A stretch of DNA of 64,000 bases from CAVSWT01 sp963731745 (GCA_963731745.1 CAVSWT010000008.1:124001-188000); one strand, 5' to 3'. Shown: positions 50,314-59,344, counted from the stretch's first letter. The notes: a model not told the origin generated them from the sequence alone. Numbers and translations: made by a program.

Positions 50314-51990
50314 TTAGATTTTAAATTTTTCTTTAAGTTTTTTAATGAAAAACATTCCCGCAATCCATACTGAAATCACACAGCAGATAACAGGAAGTAT
50401 ATAAGAGTTTTTTGTAAAAAATGTTTCATCCTTTTGTATTATCACATCCCCAGCAATATAATCTTTGGTAAGCATTTTGGTTTCCGCAACAATACGGCCG
50501 AGAGGATCGATGATACAACTAATTCCTCCATTAGCGGCACGCACCACTGATTTTCTATTTTCAACCGCACGCAATACAGCAATTTCTTCATGCTGATAAG
50601 GCCCGCTTAAATTTCCATACCAGCTATCATTTGTTACCACAGAAATCAAATCGGCGCCTCTCCTAACAAACTCGCTTACGAAATAAGGATAGAGTGACTC
50701 ATAACAAACCAAAGCATTTATTTTAAGTGTGTCGTTTTCATTAAAATCATTTTTATCTCTCAATTTCATTTTAAATACAATTGTATCTTTTCCAACGTTC
50801 CAGCCTGTAATCCCCACTCCCCATTTAAGTAAATCACCAAGGAATGGAAGTTGATCAACAAAAGGCACACGTTCACCGAACGGAACTAATTTCATTTTGC
50901 CGTAACGTTGAATCTGTTTAGAATGCGGCGAAAGCATGTAAACGCCATTGTAAGTTTTATAGTAGAAATCACCAACCTCACTATATTTAACATCAGAAGG
51001 CATTTTAACGCCTTTGTCATAATATACGATATCAGGAATACCCGTTAAGAGATAAACATTGTTGCTGTCTAAAAAATTAAAAATTGAACTTAAAGTTGAA
51101 TGATACATTGGACTTTTAAGAAAAACCGGCAAAGCTGTTTCAGGCCAAATGATTAATTGTGCGCCTTTACTAATAGCTTTTTGGGAGAGATTAAAATATA
51201 GATTTGTTAACTCATTTATATTTCCGTTTTCCCATTTTTTCCATGGATCGAGATTAGGCTGAATTAAACCAACCTTAACTGTTTCGTGTGAAAGCTTATA
51301 ATTGTATAATTTATAATTTCCATAAATGAGTATAGCACATATAAGCATAATCAAACTTATAAATTCTGCGGAAAATATTTTTTTCTTTTCTTTTAATTTA
51401 TTTAGGCTTTTGTATAAAAGTACATTAATCAAAATGATGATAAATGAAATACCTACAGCACCAATGATATCAGCAATTTGGATAAATGAAATGAAGTGTG
51501 CTAAACCGCTGCCCAAAGTTAACCAGGGGAAACTTGCATCAGTCAGCATGTAAACATATTCATAGGCAATCCAAAAAAATGGGAATAAAAAAATGACTGC
51601 AGTATTAGGTAAAATCTTTTTGGAGAAAAAGTATAGAGTGGAGGGAATTAAAAATAATATTGGGTTAAAGAATACAAGGACAACTCCGGAAATCATTAAA
51701 AATGGGTCTGTAGTCGGCTGCCAGCTGCCAACCCAATACAGAGTAACTAAATTGAAAAACCAAAAAGTAAGGTATGTGGCGCGGTTAATTTCACCCAGAC
51801 CTTTTTTTTGTTCTATGATTTGAAAATAAGGAACAAGTGCAACCAGCATTAAAATTGTAAATGGAAATGGTATCGGCGGAAATGCGAGTCCTAAAAGTAT
51901 ACCGCTGGAGGCGAGATAAAGGCGTTCCTTTTTTCTATTTTTTTTTTGTTCGGAAGTTAAAGATGCTTTATTCCTAAAAATCATTTTCAA
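50314..51990 (-). CDS. lnt: apolipoprotein N-acyltransferase
   Basis: 558 aa. Seven or eight TM helices followed by a carbon-nitrogen hydrolase domain: catalytic Glu in IIWPETALPVFL, Lys in GKMKLVPFGERVPF, Cys in NALVCYESLYPYFV. Acylates the N-terminal Cys of lipoproteins, completing the work started by Lgt (24216-25079). Its start overlaps the end of the DedA gene by 4 bases. Confidence 0.94.
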   Translation of the reverse strand: MKMIFRNKASLTSEQKKNRKKERLYLASSGILLGLAFPPIPFPFTILMLVALVPYFQIIEQKKGLGEINRATYLTFWFFNLVTLYWVGSWQPTTDPFLMISGVVLVFFNPILFLIPSTLYFFSKKILPNTAVIFLFPFFWIAYEYVYMLTDASFPWLTLGSGLAHFISFIQIADIIGAVGISFIIILINVLLYKSLNKLKEKKKIFSAEFISLIMLICAILIYGNYKLYNYKLSHETVKVGLIQPNLDPWKKWENGNINELTNLYFNLSQKAISKGAQLIIWPETALPVFLKSPMYHSTLSSIFNFLDSNNVYLLTGIPDIVYYDKGVKMPSDVKYSEVGDFYYKTYNGVYMLSPHSKQIQRYGKMKLVPFGERVPFVDQLPFLGDLLKWGVGITGWNVGKDTIVFKMKLRDKNDFNENDTLKINALVCYESLYPYFVSEFVRRGADLISVVTNDSWYGNLSGPYQHEEIAVLRAVENRKSVVRAANGGISCIIDPLGRIVAETKMLTKDYIAGDVIIQKDETFFTKNSYILPVICCVISVWIAGMFFIKKLKEKFKI

Positions 51991-52599
51991 TTTTTATTCT
52001 TTTTTCTCTGGATAAAAAATCTTATAACAAAAAATAAGACGACAACTACCGTAATTATTATTGCAACATTGTTATAAGTAGAAATTAATTTATCAACCTT
52101 CTTAATGTTGTAACCAAAAATCATCCCCAAATAAATAATTATTGAATTCCAAACCAATGCGCTTATAGCAGCAAGTATCATTGTTTTTTTAAAATCAAGT
52201 TTACTTAATCCAGCGAAGAATGAAATTACTGAACGAGTTCCCGGAAGAAAGCGATTTGCCAAAATGATGTAATAACCATATTTCGTAAACCAGCTGTTCA
52301 ACTTTATGAATGGATTCGATTGAAATAAATTTAATTTTACCAGCTCGAATAACTTTTTTATCTAATTGGCCGCCGATTATAAATAAGGTCATAAACCCTA
52401 TAATACTGCCGACAGTTGTTACTATGAGTGTGGGAATAAATTGAATGGAGCTTTCTGCAATTAAAGAACCTCCAATAACTACTACTAAATCACTGGGGGA
52501 AGGTGGGAAAACATTTTCGATGAAGGAAAAGAAAAACAAAGCAACGTAAATCCATAAGGGAGTAAGCTCGGAAATGTGTTTAAGAATATCCTCAACCAT
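51987..52599 (-). CDS. DedA family membrane protein, one frameshift
   Basis: The first frame (52201-52599) gives the N-terminal two-thirds (FFFSFIENVFPPSPSDLVVV, GSIIGFMTLFIIGG) and then goes off after HKVEQ. The next frame carries the DedA core WFTKYGYYIILANRFLPGTR, then SVISFFAGLSKL, to the end at 51987. One extra base near 52291-52298 splits the gene; the repaired protein has 203 aa. DedA proteins are thought to be lipid scramblases that recycle undecaprenyl phosphate or phosphatidylethanolamine. Confidence 0.88.
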
Positions 52600-52600
52600 A

Positions 52601-53086
52601 TTAATTATTTTTAATCAATAAAACGGTGGCAAATGAAGATACTCCCTCTTCTCTACCGACAAACCCCAATCTTTCTGTTGTGGTTGCTTTAATTGAAATT
52701 TGATCAATTGACGATTTCAAAGCAATTGAAATATTTTTTCGCATCTCATCAATGTATGGCAGCAGCTTTGGTTTTTGCATTGTTATAACTGAATCAATAT
52801 TGCCTAATTTATAGCCTTTACTGGTAATTAAATTAAATACGTGTTTTAATAATTCAATACTATCGGCATCTTTATACTTTATATCTGTGTCTGGAAAATG
52901 CTTACCGATATCACCTAAAGCTAATGCGCCAAGCAAGGCATCGCATATTGCATGTAAGAGTACATCCGCATCCGAATGGCCCAGAAGTCCTTTATCAAAC
53001 GGTATTTGCACACCCCCAATAATTAACTTTCTGCCTTCAGCAAAAGCATGGACATCAAATCCAATTCCGGTTCTGAAGTCATTCAA
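52601..53086 (-). CDS. ispF: 2-C-methyl-D-erythritol 2,4-cyclodiphosphate synthase
   Basis: 161 aa. Zinc ligands and active site in GIGFDVHAF, LGHSDADVLLHAICDALLGA and DIGKHFPDTD; C-terminal ISIKATTTERLGFVGREEGV. Fifth enzyme of the MEP isoprenoid pathway. Overlaps the acylphosphatase gene by 4 bases. Confidence 0.97.
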   Translation of the reverse strand: MNDFRTGIGFDVHAFAEGRKLIIGGVQIPFDKGLLGHSDADVLLHAICDALLGALALGDIGKHFPDTDIKYKDADSIELLKHVFNLITSKGYKLGNIDSVITMQKPKLLPYIDEMRKNISIALKSSIDQISIKATTTERLGFVGREEGVSSFATVLLIKNN

Positions 53087-53367
53087 TATCTTACCTCAAA
53101 TGAGTTAAATTCGTTTTTAAATTCCTGCCAATAAATTTTGCAGCTTTTAACGGAAGCATGCGAAGGCCCTGTTTTTATTTTTTGAAATAAATCTTCTATC
53201 ATTGCCTTCGGACCTTCCACTACAGTCTGTACTTCGCCGGTATATAGGTTTTTGGTGAAGCCTTTCAAATTTAGCTGTTCAGCATTTTTAACAACATAAT
53301 ACCGGAAACCAACACCTTGCACCAAACCATTTGCAATTATTTCTGCTCGTGTTTCATCCTTGCTCAT
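53083..53367 (-). CDS. acyP: acylphosphatase
   Basis: 94 aa. Signature GLVQGVGFRYYVVKNA (catalytic Arg) and GFTKNLYTGEVQTVVEG (catalytic Asn). Hydrolyses acyl phosphates. It overlaps both neighbours (EamA upstream by 14 bases, ispF downstream by 4), so it is deep in one operon. Confidence 0.95.
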   Translation of the reverse strand: MSKDETRAEIIANGLVQGVGFRYYVVKNAEQLNLKGFTKNLYTGEVQTVVEGPKAMIEDLFQKIKTGPSHASVKSCKIYWQEFKNEFNSFEVRY

Positions 53368-54274
53368 AACTTTTATTCACTCTTTTTTCCAAAATTTCTG
53401 ATAATAAAAGTCCTGTAAATATAAGAATACAGCCTATAAAGCCAAAGGTGGAAACTTTTTCTCCTAAAACAAAAAATGCAGCCAGCGCAGCAAAGATAGG
53501 TTCAAATGAAAGTATAATTCCAGCTTTTGTCGGAGTTACTACATTTTGATATTTAGTTTGAAGCGTGGTAGTTACTATTGTTGCAAGTATTGAAGTATAT
53601 AAAAATGCAAACACTAAATTTGAAGTAAGATTAAAATGAATATGCTCCAGATTAAAACTGAAACTAAATGCGGAGACAAGCAGTGCACTTAATCCAGTTA
53701 CGGAAATTTGTAAAATTACTAAAGGCATGTAGGGATTTTCACGTGATATTTTATCAAGATAAACCATATACACTGCAAACAAAATAGAGCAGAGTAGAGT
53801 TAAGGCATCTCCAAAATTAAAATTGCTTCCGATTTCGGAAAATATATCAAATAAATTTTGCCCTTTGCTTGAAAGAAATATTAATCCAATAAAAACAAAA
53901 ACTACACTGATTAAATTTGTTTTTGAGGGAACTTTTCTTTCAACAAAGAATTGTAAAAAAGGTATGAAAATAACGAAAGTACCAGAAATAAATCCTGATT
54001 TAGTTGCCGAAGTATATTGTAATCCAAATGTCTGCGCTGCAAAACCAAGAAAAAACAGAAGCCCTAAAAGAATTCCACCTCTAAAAGTTTTTTTACTTAT
54101 ACCTTTAAATATTCTAGGAACGAATGGAAGAAAGATTATTGCTGCGATAAGAAATCTAATGCCTAAAAAAAGCATTGGGGATACATCATCTAAAGCAGAT
54201 TTAATAATTACAAAAGTTCCGCCCCAAATTATTGTATTGAGAAGTAAAGCACTTTCGCCTAAATATTTTTTCAT
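53354..54274 (-). CDS. EamA (DMT) family transporter
   Basis: 306 aa with ten TM helices in two EamA repeats: NTIIWGGTFVIIKSALDDVS, RFLIAAIIFLPFV, then GDALTLLCSILFAVYMVYL and the late IILSFEPIFAALAAFFVLGE. Exporter of metabolites such as amino acids; the substrate is unknown. A long antisense ORF (53823-54308) is a shadow. Confidence 0.9.
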   Translation of the reverse strand: MKKYLGESALLLNTIIWGGTFVIIKSALDDVSPMLFLGIRFLIAAIIFLPFVPRIFKGISKKTFRGGILLGLLFFLGFAAQTFGLQYTSATKSGFISGTFVIFIPFLQFFVERKVPSKTNLISVVFVFIGLIFLSSKGQNLFDIFSEIGSNFNFGDALTLLCSILFAVYMVYLDKISRENPYMPLVILQISVTGLSALLVSAFSFSFNLEHIHFNLTSNLVFAFLYTSILATIVTTTLQTKYQNVVTPTKAGIILSFEPIFAALAAFFVLGEKVSTFGFIGCILIFTGLLLSEILEKRVNKSYEQG

Positions 54275-54316
54275 TCTTTATGGAAGTGAATTGGCAAGAA
54301 TTAAATAAAATTTTTT

Positions 54317-55228
54317 TTACTGATTATCTTTTGAGTACCCAAATGTTTTTAGCTGCTTTTCATTACTCCGCCATTTAGTATTCACTTTAACCCGCAATTC
54401 AAGAAAAACCGGATGTTGTAAAAATTCTTCAATAGATTTTCTTGATGTTTCACCTAATTTTTTAATTGCTGCTCCCTGCTTACCTATAATGATACCTTTT
54501 TGACTTTCCCGTTCAACTATTATTTCTGCGCTGATAAAATTTTTACCGTCTTCCCTTTCCTTAAATTCATTTATTAAAACTTCCACACTATATGGAATTT
54601 CTTCCTGATATTGTTCTAATACTTTTTCGCGAATTATTTCTGATACAAAAAATCTTTCATTTGCATCAGCAACAATATCGTCAGGATAATATTTAGGGCC
54701 TTGAGGAAGGAGTTCAACAATTGAATTAGCAACCTCTGTCAAATTAAATTTTAATAAAGTGGAAACAGGAATCACCTTTACAAAATGTTTTGTTGATTCG
54801 AATTTACTAATCAATTCATTTACTACTGTTTGATTTGATAAATCGATTTTATTCAGAAGCAGTATTTTTGGCTTTTTGTTTTTCGTTAAAATATTTCCGG
54901 AAAATTCTTCACTAAAAAGTTTTTTACCTTCCGGATCAGCTCCAAGATCAATAATGAAAACGATAACATCTGCATCCTTCACAGATTGATTGACAAACTC
55001 CATCATCTTTTCCTGCAGCAAATAATTTGGCTTTAAAATACCTGGAGTATCAAGAAATATAATTTGATAATCACTTTCAGATAATATTCCTAAAATATTT
55101 TTACGTGTTGTTTGAGGTTTAGAAGTTATAATTGAAATTTTCTGTCCAAGCAAATTATTCATTAAAGTGGATTTGCCTGCATTTGGAAGCCCAATAATAG
55201 CTGCATAACCGGATTTATGATTCATCAA
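54317..55228 (-). CDS. era: GTPase Era
   Basis: 303 aa. G1 GLPNAGKST, G2 SKPQTTRKN, G3 FLDTPGILK, G4 LLNKIDLS, and a KH domain with IIIGKQGAAIKKLG. Needed for 30S ribosome assembly and 16S rRNA 3' end maturation. Confidence 0.97.
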   Translation of the reverse strand: MMNHKSGYAAIIGLPNAGKSTLMNNLLGQKISIITSKPQTTRKNILGILSESDYQIIFLDTPGILKPNYLLQEKMMEFVNQSVKDADVIVFIIDLGADPEGKKLFSEEFSGNILTKNKKPKILLLNKIDLSNQTVVNELISKFESTKHFVKVIPVSTLLKFNLTEVANSIVELLPQGPKYYPDDIVADANERFFVSEIIREKVLEQYQEEIPYSVEVLINEFKEREDGKNFISAEIIVERESQKGIIIGKQGAAIKKLGETSRKSIEEFLQHPVFLELRVKVNTKWRSNEKQLKTFGYSKDNQ

Positions 55229-55255
55229 ATTCTTTCAATAAAATTAATTTTATTA

Positions 55256-55579
55256 TTATTCAAGAACAATTGCAGTTCCGCTGGCACTAACCATCAGCAT
55301 ATTTCCACTTCCGCCGCCAATCGTTTCATAATCCAAATCCACTGCAACTATGGCATTACCGCCTAATGCTTCCGCCTGTTCAGTCATTTCTTGAATTGCA
55401 ATATCTTTGGCATTTCTTAATTCTTTTTCATAAGCAGCTGATCTACCGCCGACTATGTCTCTTATTCCGGCAAAAAAGTCTTTAAAAATGTTAGCTCCTA
55501 AAATAGCCTCGCCGCTCACAATTCCTATATACTTTACAACTTTTTTACCTTCAATTGAAGGTGTAGTTACTACAAGCAT
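55256..55579 (-). CDS. YbjQ family (heavy-metal-binding domain) protein
   Basis: 107 aa. Family pattern VTTPSIEGKKVVKYIGIVSG, EKELRNAKDIAIQEMTEQA and ALGGNAIVAVDLDYETIG. Forms pentameric barrels; function not established. AAGGAAG precedes the ATG. Confidence 0.92.
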   Translation of the reverse strand: MLVVTTPSIEGKKVVKYIGIVSGEAILGANIFKDFFAGIRDIVGGRSAAYEKELRNAKDIAIQEMTEQAEALGGNAIVAVDLDYETIGGGSGNMLMVSASGTAIVLE

Positions 55580-55613
55580 TTTATCTTCCTTTAATGTTGA
55601 ATGATTTAATAAA

Positions 55614-55621
55614 CAAAGATA
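55614..55621 (-). promoter_or_regulatory. TAnnTTTG-type -10 box of the YbjQ/era transcript
   Basis: TATCTTTG on the minus strand, 34 bases before the YbjQ start codon; matches TAnnTTTG. Confidence 0.4.
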
Positions 55622-55660
55622 AAATATTTTGAAGTGAATGTTTAATTTAAAATATAAAAT

Positions 55661-55680
55661 GGCTGAAAAATTTCAGCCAC
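55661..55680 (-). terminator. terminator after the anti-sigma gene
   Basis: TGGCTGAAA and TTTCAGCCA form a 9-base-pair stem with a 2-base loop. On the minus strand TTTTATATTTTAAAT follows. It closes the sigma/anti-sigma operon. Confidence 0.7.
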
Positions 55681-55711
55681 TATTCAATAAAATATAAAGC
55701 TGATTACTACT

Positions 55712-56236
55712 TTAATTAAGCTTACTCAAGCTATCTTTAGCCTTCTTATGGTATTCATAAAAAGTATAAATACTAATTATTAATCCCAGCGAAATTACCG
55801 ATCCTAAAATTGAAATGCCCTTGGAATTAAAAATATTGTTAATGAACCCTGATAATTTACCTGCAAACCTAGAAATATTTTCACTAATGGAAAATGTTGA
55901 TCCTGTATCCGATAAATTAATAAACTGCGATATAATAACTCCAAATAGCACAAAAATTATAAGCATAATAAAAGATGAAATTGATATAATAAAATTTTTG
56001 TCGGCTTGTTTTGCCTTCGCTTTTTTTCGAATCTCTTTCATTACTTTCGCAGTAAAATGATCACCCAAAACATCTACTTTAATGCTTTTTAATTCAAAAT
56101 GAATTTTTTGAAATTCATGTAATTTTTTTAAATCTTCAGGAGAGTTTTTTAATTGCTCTTTTATTATCTCATAAGTTTCTCTGTCTAGTTCATTATCGAT
56201 ATACTTATTCAGCAATTCGTCAGTTATCTTAATCAT
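55712..56236 (-). CDS. probable anti-sigma factor membrane protein
   Basis: 174 aa. The N-terminal 75 residues look like an anti-sigma domain (ITDELLNKYIDNELDRETYE, LHEFQKIH) without a zinc HxxxCxxC motif. Two TM helices follow (about 82-107 and 139-160). Its start overlaps the sigma gene stop by 4 bases. The anti-sigma role is inferred from this arrangement. How the signal is sensed is not visible. Confidence 0.8.
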   Translation of the reverse strand: MIKITDELLNKYIDNELDRETYEIIKEQLKNSPEDLKKLHEFQKIHFELKSIKVDVLGDHFTAKVMKEIRKKAKAKQADKNFIISISSFIMLIIFVLFGVIISQFINLSDTGSTFSISENISRFAGKLSGFINNIFNSKGISILGSVISLGLIISIYTFYEYHKKAKDSLSKLN

Positions 56237-56799
56237 AATATTTCCTCTAAATATTTATTCTGAACAACAATATCTCTTAAAATATTCCTTGATCTGTGAA
56301 GCATCACTTTTACGTTTGAAACTGAAACTTGCATAACATTACTTATTTCTTCACAGGTCATTTCTTCAAGATAAAACATAGTTATTACTGCGGCATATTT
56401 TTCAGGAAGTTTGTTAATAATTTTATTTATGAAAACTGAAATATCCTTTTTTTCAGGGGAAGTATAATCTGAATCATCAAATAAATTAAGATGATCATCA
56501 ATTGAGGACATTTCATTAATAATTTTTCTTTTTTGAATCGACAGCCTTGTTAAGGCTGAATTATAAACTATTCTATAAAACCATGTTGAAAATTTTGATT
56601 CCCGTTTAAAATTTTTTAATGCGTTAAAGGCTTTTAAAAAACAATCTTGCAGAACCTCTTCGGCTTCCATTTCATTTTTAAGCATTCTTTTCAACAATGA
56701 AAATGCTTTATTCTTATAACGATCGACCAAAAGCGAAAAATCTGAATGATTCCCACGAATAACAGATTCAATTATCTCCAGATCAGTTAAATTTTTCAT
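56233..56799 (-). CDS. ECF RNA polymerase sigma factor
   Basis: 188 aa. Region 2 (FSLLVDRYKNKAFSLLKRML, EVLQDCFLKAFNALKNF, SKFSTWFYRIVYNSAL) and region 4 (FYLEEMTCEEISNVMQVSVS, NVKVMLHRSRNILRD). RpoE-like group. The promoter TGTAACC-N17-GTC lies so close that the transcript would be almost leaderless, and the divergent gene carries the same promoter type, pointing to autoregulation. Confidence 0.93.
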   Translation of the reverse strand: MKNLTDLEIIESVIRGNHSDFSLLVDRYKNKAFSLLKRMLKNEMEAEEVLQDCFLKAFNALKNFKRESKFSTWFYRIVYNSALTRLSIQKRKIINEMSSIDDHLNLFDDSDYTSPEKKDISVFINKIINKLPEKYAAVITMFYLEEMTCEEISNVMQVSVSNVKVMLHRSRNILRDIVVQNKYLEEIL

Positions 56800-56809
56800 C
56801 TGGCTTTTA

Positions 56810-56836
56810 GACCTTTTTTATACTTTAAAGGTTACA
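56810..56836 (-). promoter_or_regulatory. ECF-type promoter of the sigma/anti-sigma operon
   Basis: On the minus strand TGTAACC (56830-56836), 17 bases, then GTC (56810-56812), 10 bases before the sigma ATG. An AAC-containing -35 and a GTC -10 with 16-17 bases between them are the usual marks of ECF promoters. Same elements and same spacing as the divergent promoter at 56908-56934. Confidence 0.65.
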
Positions 56837-56907
56837 AATTAGGGAATCGTTAAAATCTTAAAAGAAAAAGTAAATTATGTTTCGCTTAAAATCAATTTAT
56901 AACTTTT

Positions 56908-56934
56908 TGTAACCTATATCTCAACTGCATAGTC
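56908..56934 (+). promoter_or_regulatory. ECF-type promoter of the divergent membrane-protein gene
   Basis: TGTAACC (56908-56914), 17 bases, GTC (56932-56934), about 35 bases before the likely ATG at 56969. Mirrors the promoter of the sigma operon. Confidence 0.65.
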
Positions 56935-56968
56935 ATAAGGGTTAGAAACAAATATGAAAGGTTACAAA

Positions 56969-57331
56969 ATGGAAGTAATTGCAGTTTTTATTCCTATAAT
57001 ATTCATTTTGGTTGTAGGTTTAATTTTAGTTACATTTTTTTATTTCAGATCCCGTGAAAAACAGATGCTAATTGAGAAGGGATTAGATGCACAATCAATT
57101 AAAGAATTTTTTCAGAATAAAAAAGATCCTTATACCTTACTTAAAATAGGTGTTATTATTGTCGGTTTCGGTTTAGGTTTGGGGTTAGGATTAATTCTTA
57201 AAGATATTGCAGATAAAGATTATTGGATTCCGTTTATGTTATTCGTTTTTACCGGCGGGGGATTTATTTTGGCGAATAAATATTCTGTGAAACAATATGA
57301 AAAAAATGAAAGAAAAAACGCCTCTGTTTAA
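56969..57331 (+). CDS. small two-TM membrane protein (DUF6249-like), likely sigma target
   Basis: 120 aa from the ATG at 56969, preceded by GAAAGG at about 8 bases; the ATG at 56954 would add MKGYK and has no good site. TM1 near the N-terminus (VIAVFIPIIFILVVGLILVT), a charged stretch SREKQMLIEKGLDAQSIKEF, then two hydrophobic segments (IGVIIVGFGLGLGLGLIL and IPFMLFVFTGGGFILA). Similar small proteins often go with ECF sigma/anti-sigma pairs in Bacteroidota. Function unknown. Stop codon lies in the loop of a terminator. Confidence 0.8.
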   Translation: MEVIAVFIPIIFILVVGLILVTFFYFRSREKQMLIEKGLDAQSIKEFFQNKKDPYTLLKIGVIIVGFGLGLGLGLILKDIADKDYWIPFMLFVFTGGGFILANKYSVKQYEKNERKNASV

Positions 57332-57341
57332 GAGGCGTTTT
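57315..57341. terminator. bidirectional terminator carrying both stop codons in its loop
   Basis: AAAACGCCTCT and AGAGGCGTTTT form an 11-base-pair stem around GTTTA. TAA of the plus gene (57329-57331) and TAA of trxB on the minus strand (57328-57330) overlap in the loop region, so the stem sides code for the last residues of both proteins. Confidence 0.88.
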
Positions 57342-58299
57342 GAAATTCTACTTCTTGTTCCTGGAGCCATCTTTCAGTATCGATAGCGGCCATACATCCT
57401 GAACCGGCTGCTGTAACTGCTTGACGATAAACTTTATCGGAAACATCACCAGCGGCAAAAACGCCTTCAATTTTAGTCCTAGATGTTCCAGGAACCACTT
57501 TTAGATAACCTGTTTCATCTAAATCTAAAATACCTTTGAACAATTCCGTATTTGGTTTATGGCCTATTCCGATAAATAAACCATCCGCAATAAACTCTTC
57601 CGTACTATTATCTTTGGTATCCTGAAGTATTACTCCTGTCATAACCTTTCTACCGTTTTCCTCAGTTCCTAAAACTTCTTTAACAACTTTATTGGTCATG
57701 AAATTAATTTTTGGATTTTTCTTGGCCCTATCTAACATAATTTTAGAAGCTTTGAATTCATCTCTTCTATGGATAATGGTGACTTCTGAAGCAAACTTAG
57801 TTAAGAAATTAGCTTCTTCCATGGCAGTATCTCCTCCGCCAACCACTATTACTTTCTGATTTTTAAAGAAAAATCCGTCACATGTTGCGCACGCGGAAAC
57901 TCCATAACCCATATACCTACTTTCGCTGTCTATTCCCAACAATTTTGCAGAAGCTCCAGTGGCAATAATTATGGAATCAGCAGTATGTGTTTCGTCATAA
58001 GTTTTAACCGTAAAAGGACGTTTTGAAAAATCAACTTCAATAACTTCTTTATAAATAGATTTTGCACCAAATCTGTGAGCTTGTTTACGCATTAAATCCA
58101 TTAACATAGGGCCTTGAATTCCATGTTCAAACCCCGGATAATTTTCTACTTCTGTTGTAATAGTTAGCTGTCCGCCAGGCTGCATTCCTTCGAAAATTAC
58201 TGGTTCCAAATTAGCACGACCAGTATATAGTGCGGCTGTAAATCCAGCGGGGCCTGAACCGATGATTATTACTTTATGATGATTAATAAATTCCGACAT
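57328..58299 (-). CDS. trxB: thioredoxin-disulfide reductase
   Basis: 323 aa from the ATG at 58299, because GGAGAAGAA directly precedes it; the longer frame from a TTG at 58326 includes that site. FAD-binding VIIIGSGPAGFTAALYTGRA, redox pair in CATCDGFF, NADPH-binding VVGGGDTAMEEANFL, and C-terminal GVFAAGDVSDKVYRQAVTAAGSGCMAA. Reduces thioredoxin. Confidence 0.96.
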   Translation of the reverse strand: MSEFINHHKVIIIGSGPAGFTAALYTGRANLEPVIFEGMQPGGQLTITTEVENYPGFEHGIQGPMLMDLMRKQAHRFGAKSIYKEVIEVDFSKRPFTVKTYDETHTADSIIIATGASAKLLGIDSESRYMGYGVSACATCDGFFFKNQKVIVVGGGDTAMEEANFLTKFASEVTIIHRRDEFKASKIMLDRAKKNPKINFMTNKVVKEVLGTEENGRKVMTGVILQDTKDNSTEEFIADGLFIGIGHKPNTELFKGILDLDETGYLKVVPGTSRTKIEGVFAAGDVSDKVYRQAVTAAGSGCMAAIDTERWLQEQEVEFQNAS

Positions 58300-58408
58300 T
58301 TCTTCTCCGTTCAATAATTTGGACAAATTTAAACTAAAAAATAATAAATTTGAATTTCAAATAATATCTAATAGTAGTTAGATACCTTTTAGGCAGAAAA
58401 GTTTCGCG

Positions 58409-59341
58409 CTACTTTGAATCGGAAATAAAAGCGGCATTTCTCTTCAACCCTTCTAATTTCGTTCTTTTTATAGGACTATTTTTAAATTTTTTACTGAATT
58501 CTATCTGACTCATTTGTGAGATTTCATGCAGTTCAATTTCTTTATTATTGTTCTTTGGATAAAAATCTTCGGTTAATGTTTTAACAGAAAATTTTTCATT
58601 CCATGGACAAACTTCCTGACAAATGTCGCAGCCGAAAATCCAATTATCAAATTTGTTTTTGAACTCTTTTGAAATTTCTCCTTTATTTTCAATTGTCAGA
58701 TAGGATATGCATTTATTTGAATCAAGAACATAAGGTTTTACAATTGCGTTTGTTGGACAAGCATCAATGCACGCAGTACATGAACCACAATAATCTTCAA
58801 TAGGAACATCATATTTAAATGTTTTATTGCAGATAATATTAGCTATAAAAAACCAGCTCCCGATGTTTCGATTTATTACATTTGTATGCTTACCCAGCCA
58901 GCCTAACCCCGCTTTTACGGCCCATGCTTTATCCATTACCGGCCCTGTATCGACATAAGATATAGCCTCAAATTCAGGATCAGCTGATTTTAAATTTTCA
59001 ATTAGTTTATTTAATTTTTCCCAGATAATTAAATGGTAATCTTTGCCCCAGGCATAACGAGAGATTTTACCCAATCTATTATTTTGCGAATGAACTTCAT
59101 CTACATAATAATTTAATCCTAATGAGATTACACTTTCAGCGGTATTCAAAATATTTTTCACATCTTTTCTTTTCTCAAAATTTTTAGACATGTAATTCAT
59201 GTCTGCATGATAATCTAATTTAAGCCAATCGTTCAAATGATTAGTTTCTTTCTTGAGTTCTTCAACTTTTGCAAATCCCACTAAATTGAAACCAAGCTGA
59301 GTTGCTTTTTCAATTACAAATTCATTTGTCATGCTAATCAT
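58409..59341 (-). CDS. queG: epoxyqueuosine reductase QueG
   Basis: 310 aa. The N-terminal cobalamin-dependent part (LGFNLVGFAKVEELKKETNH, YVDTGPVMDKAWAVKAGLGW LGKHTN) and two 4Fe-4S clusters (CGSCTACIDACPTNAI, CDICQEVCPWN). Last step of queuosine synthesis for tRNA. Some family lengths are 350-380 aa with a HEAT domain; this is the shorter form. Confidence 0.94.
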   Translation of the reverse strand: MISMTNEFVIEKATQLGFNLVGFAKVEELKKETNHLNDWLKLDYHADMNYMSKNFEKRKDVKNILNTAESVISLGLNYYVDEVHSQNNRLGKISRYAWGKDYHLIIWEKLNKLIENLKSADPEFEAISYVDTGPVMDKAWAVKAGLGWLGKHTNVINRNIGSWFFIANIICNKTFKYDVPIEDYCGSCTACIDACPTNAIVKPYVLDSNKCISYLTIENKGEISKEFKNKFDNWIFGCDICQEVCPWNEKFSVKTLTEDFYPKNNNKEIELHEISQMSQIEFSKKFKNSPIKRTKLEGLKRNAAFISDSK

Positions 59342-59344
59342 TAT

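Noticed and set aside
53823..54308. 161-codon plus-strand ORF opposite the EamA transporter
   Set aside because: Lies wholly antisense to a well-supported ten-TM transporter, has a repetitive Lys/Asn/Pro composition and no ribosome site; a shadow ORF.
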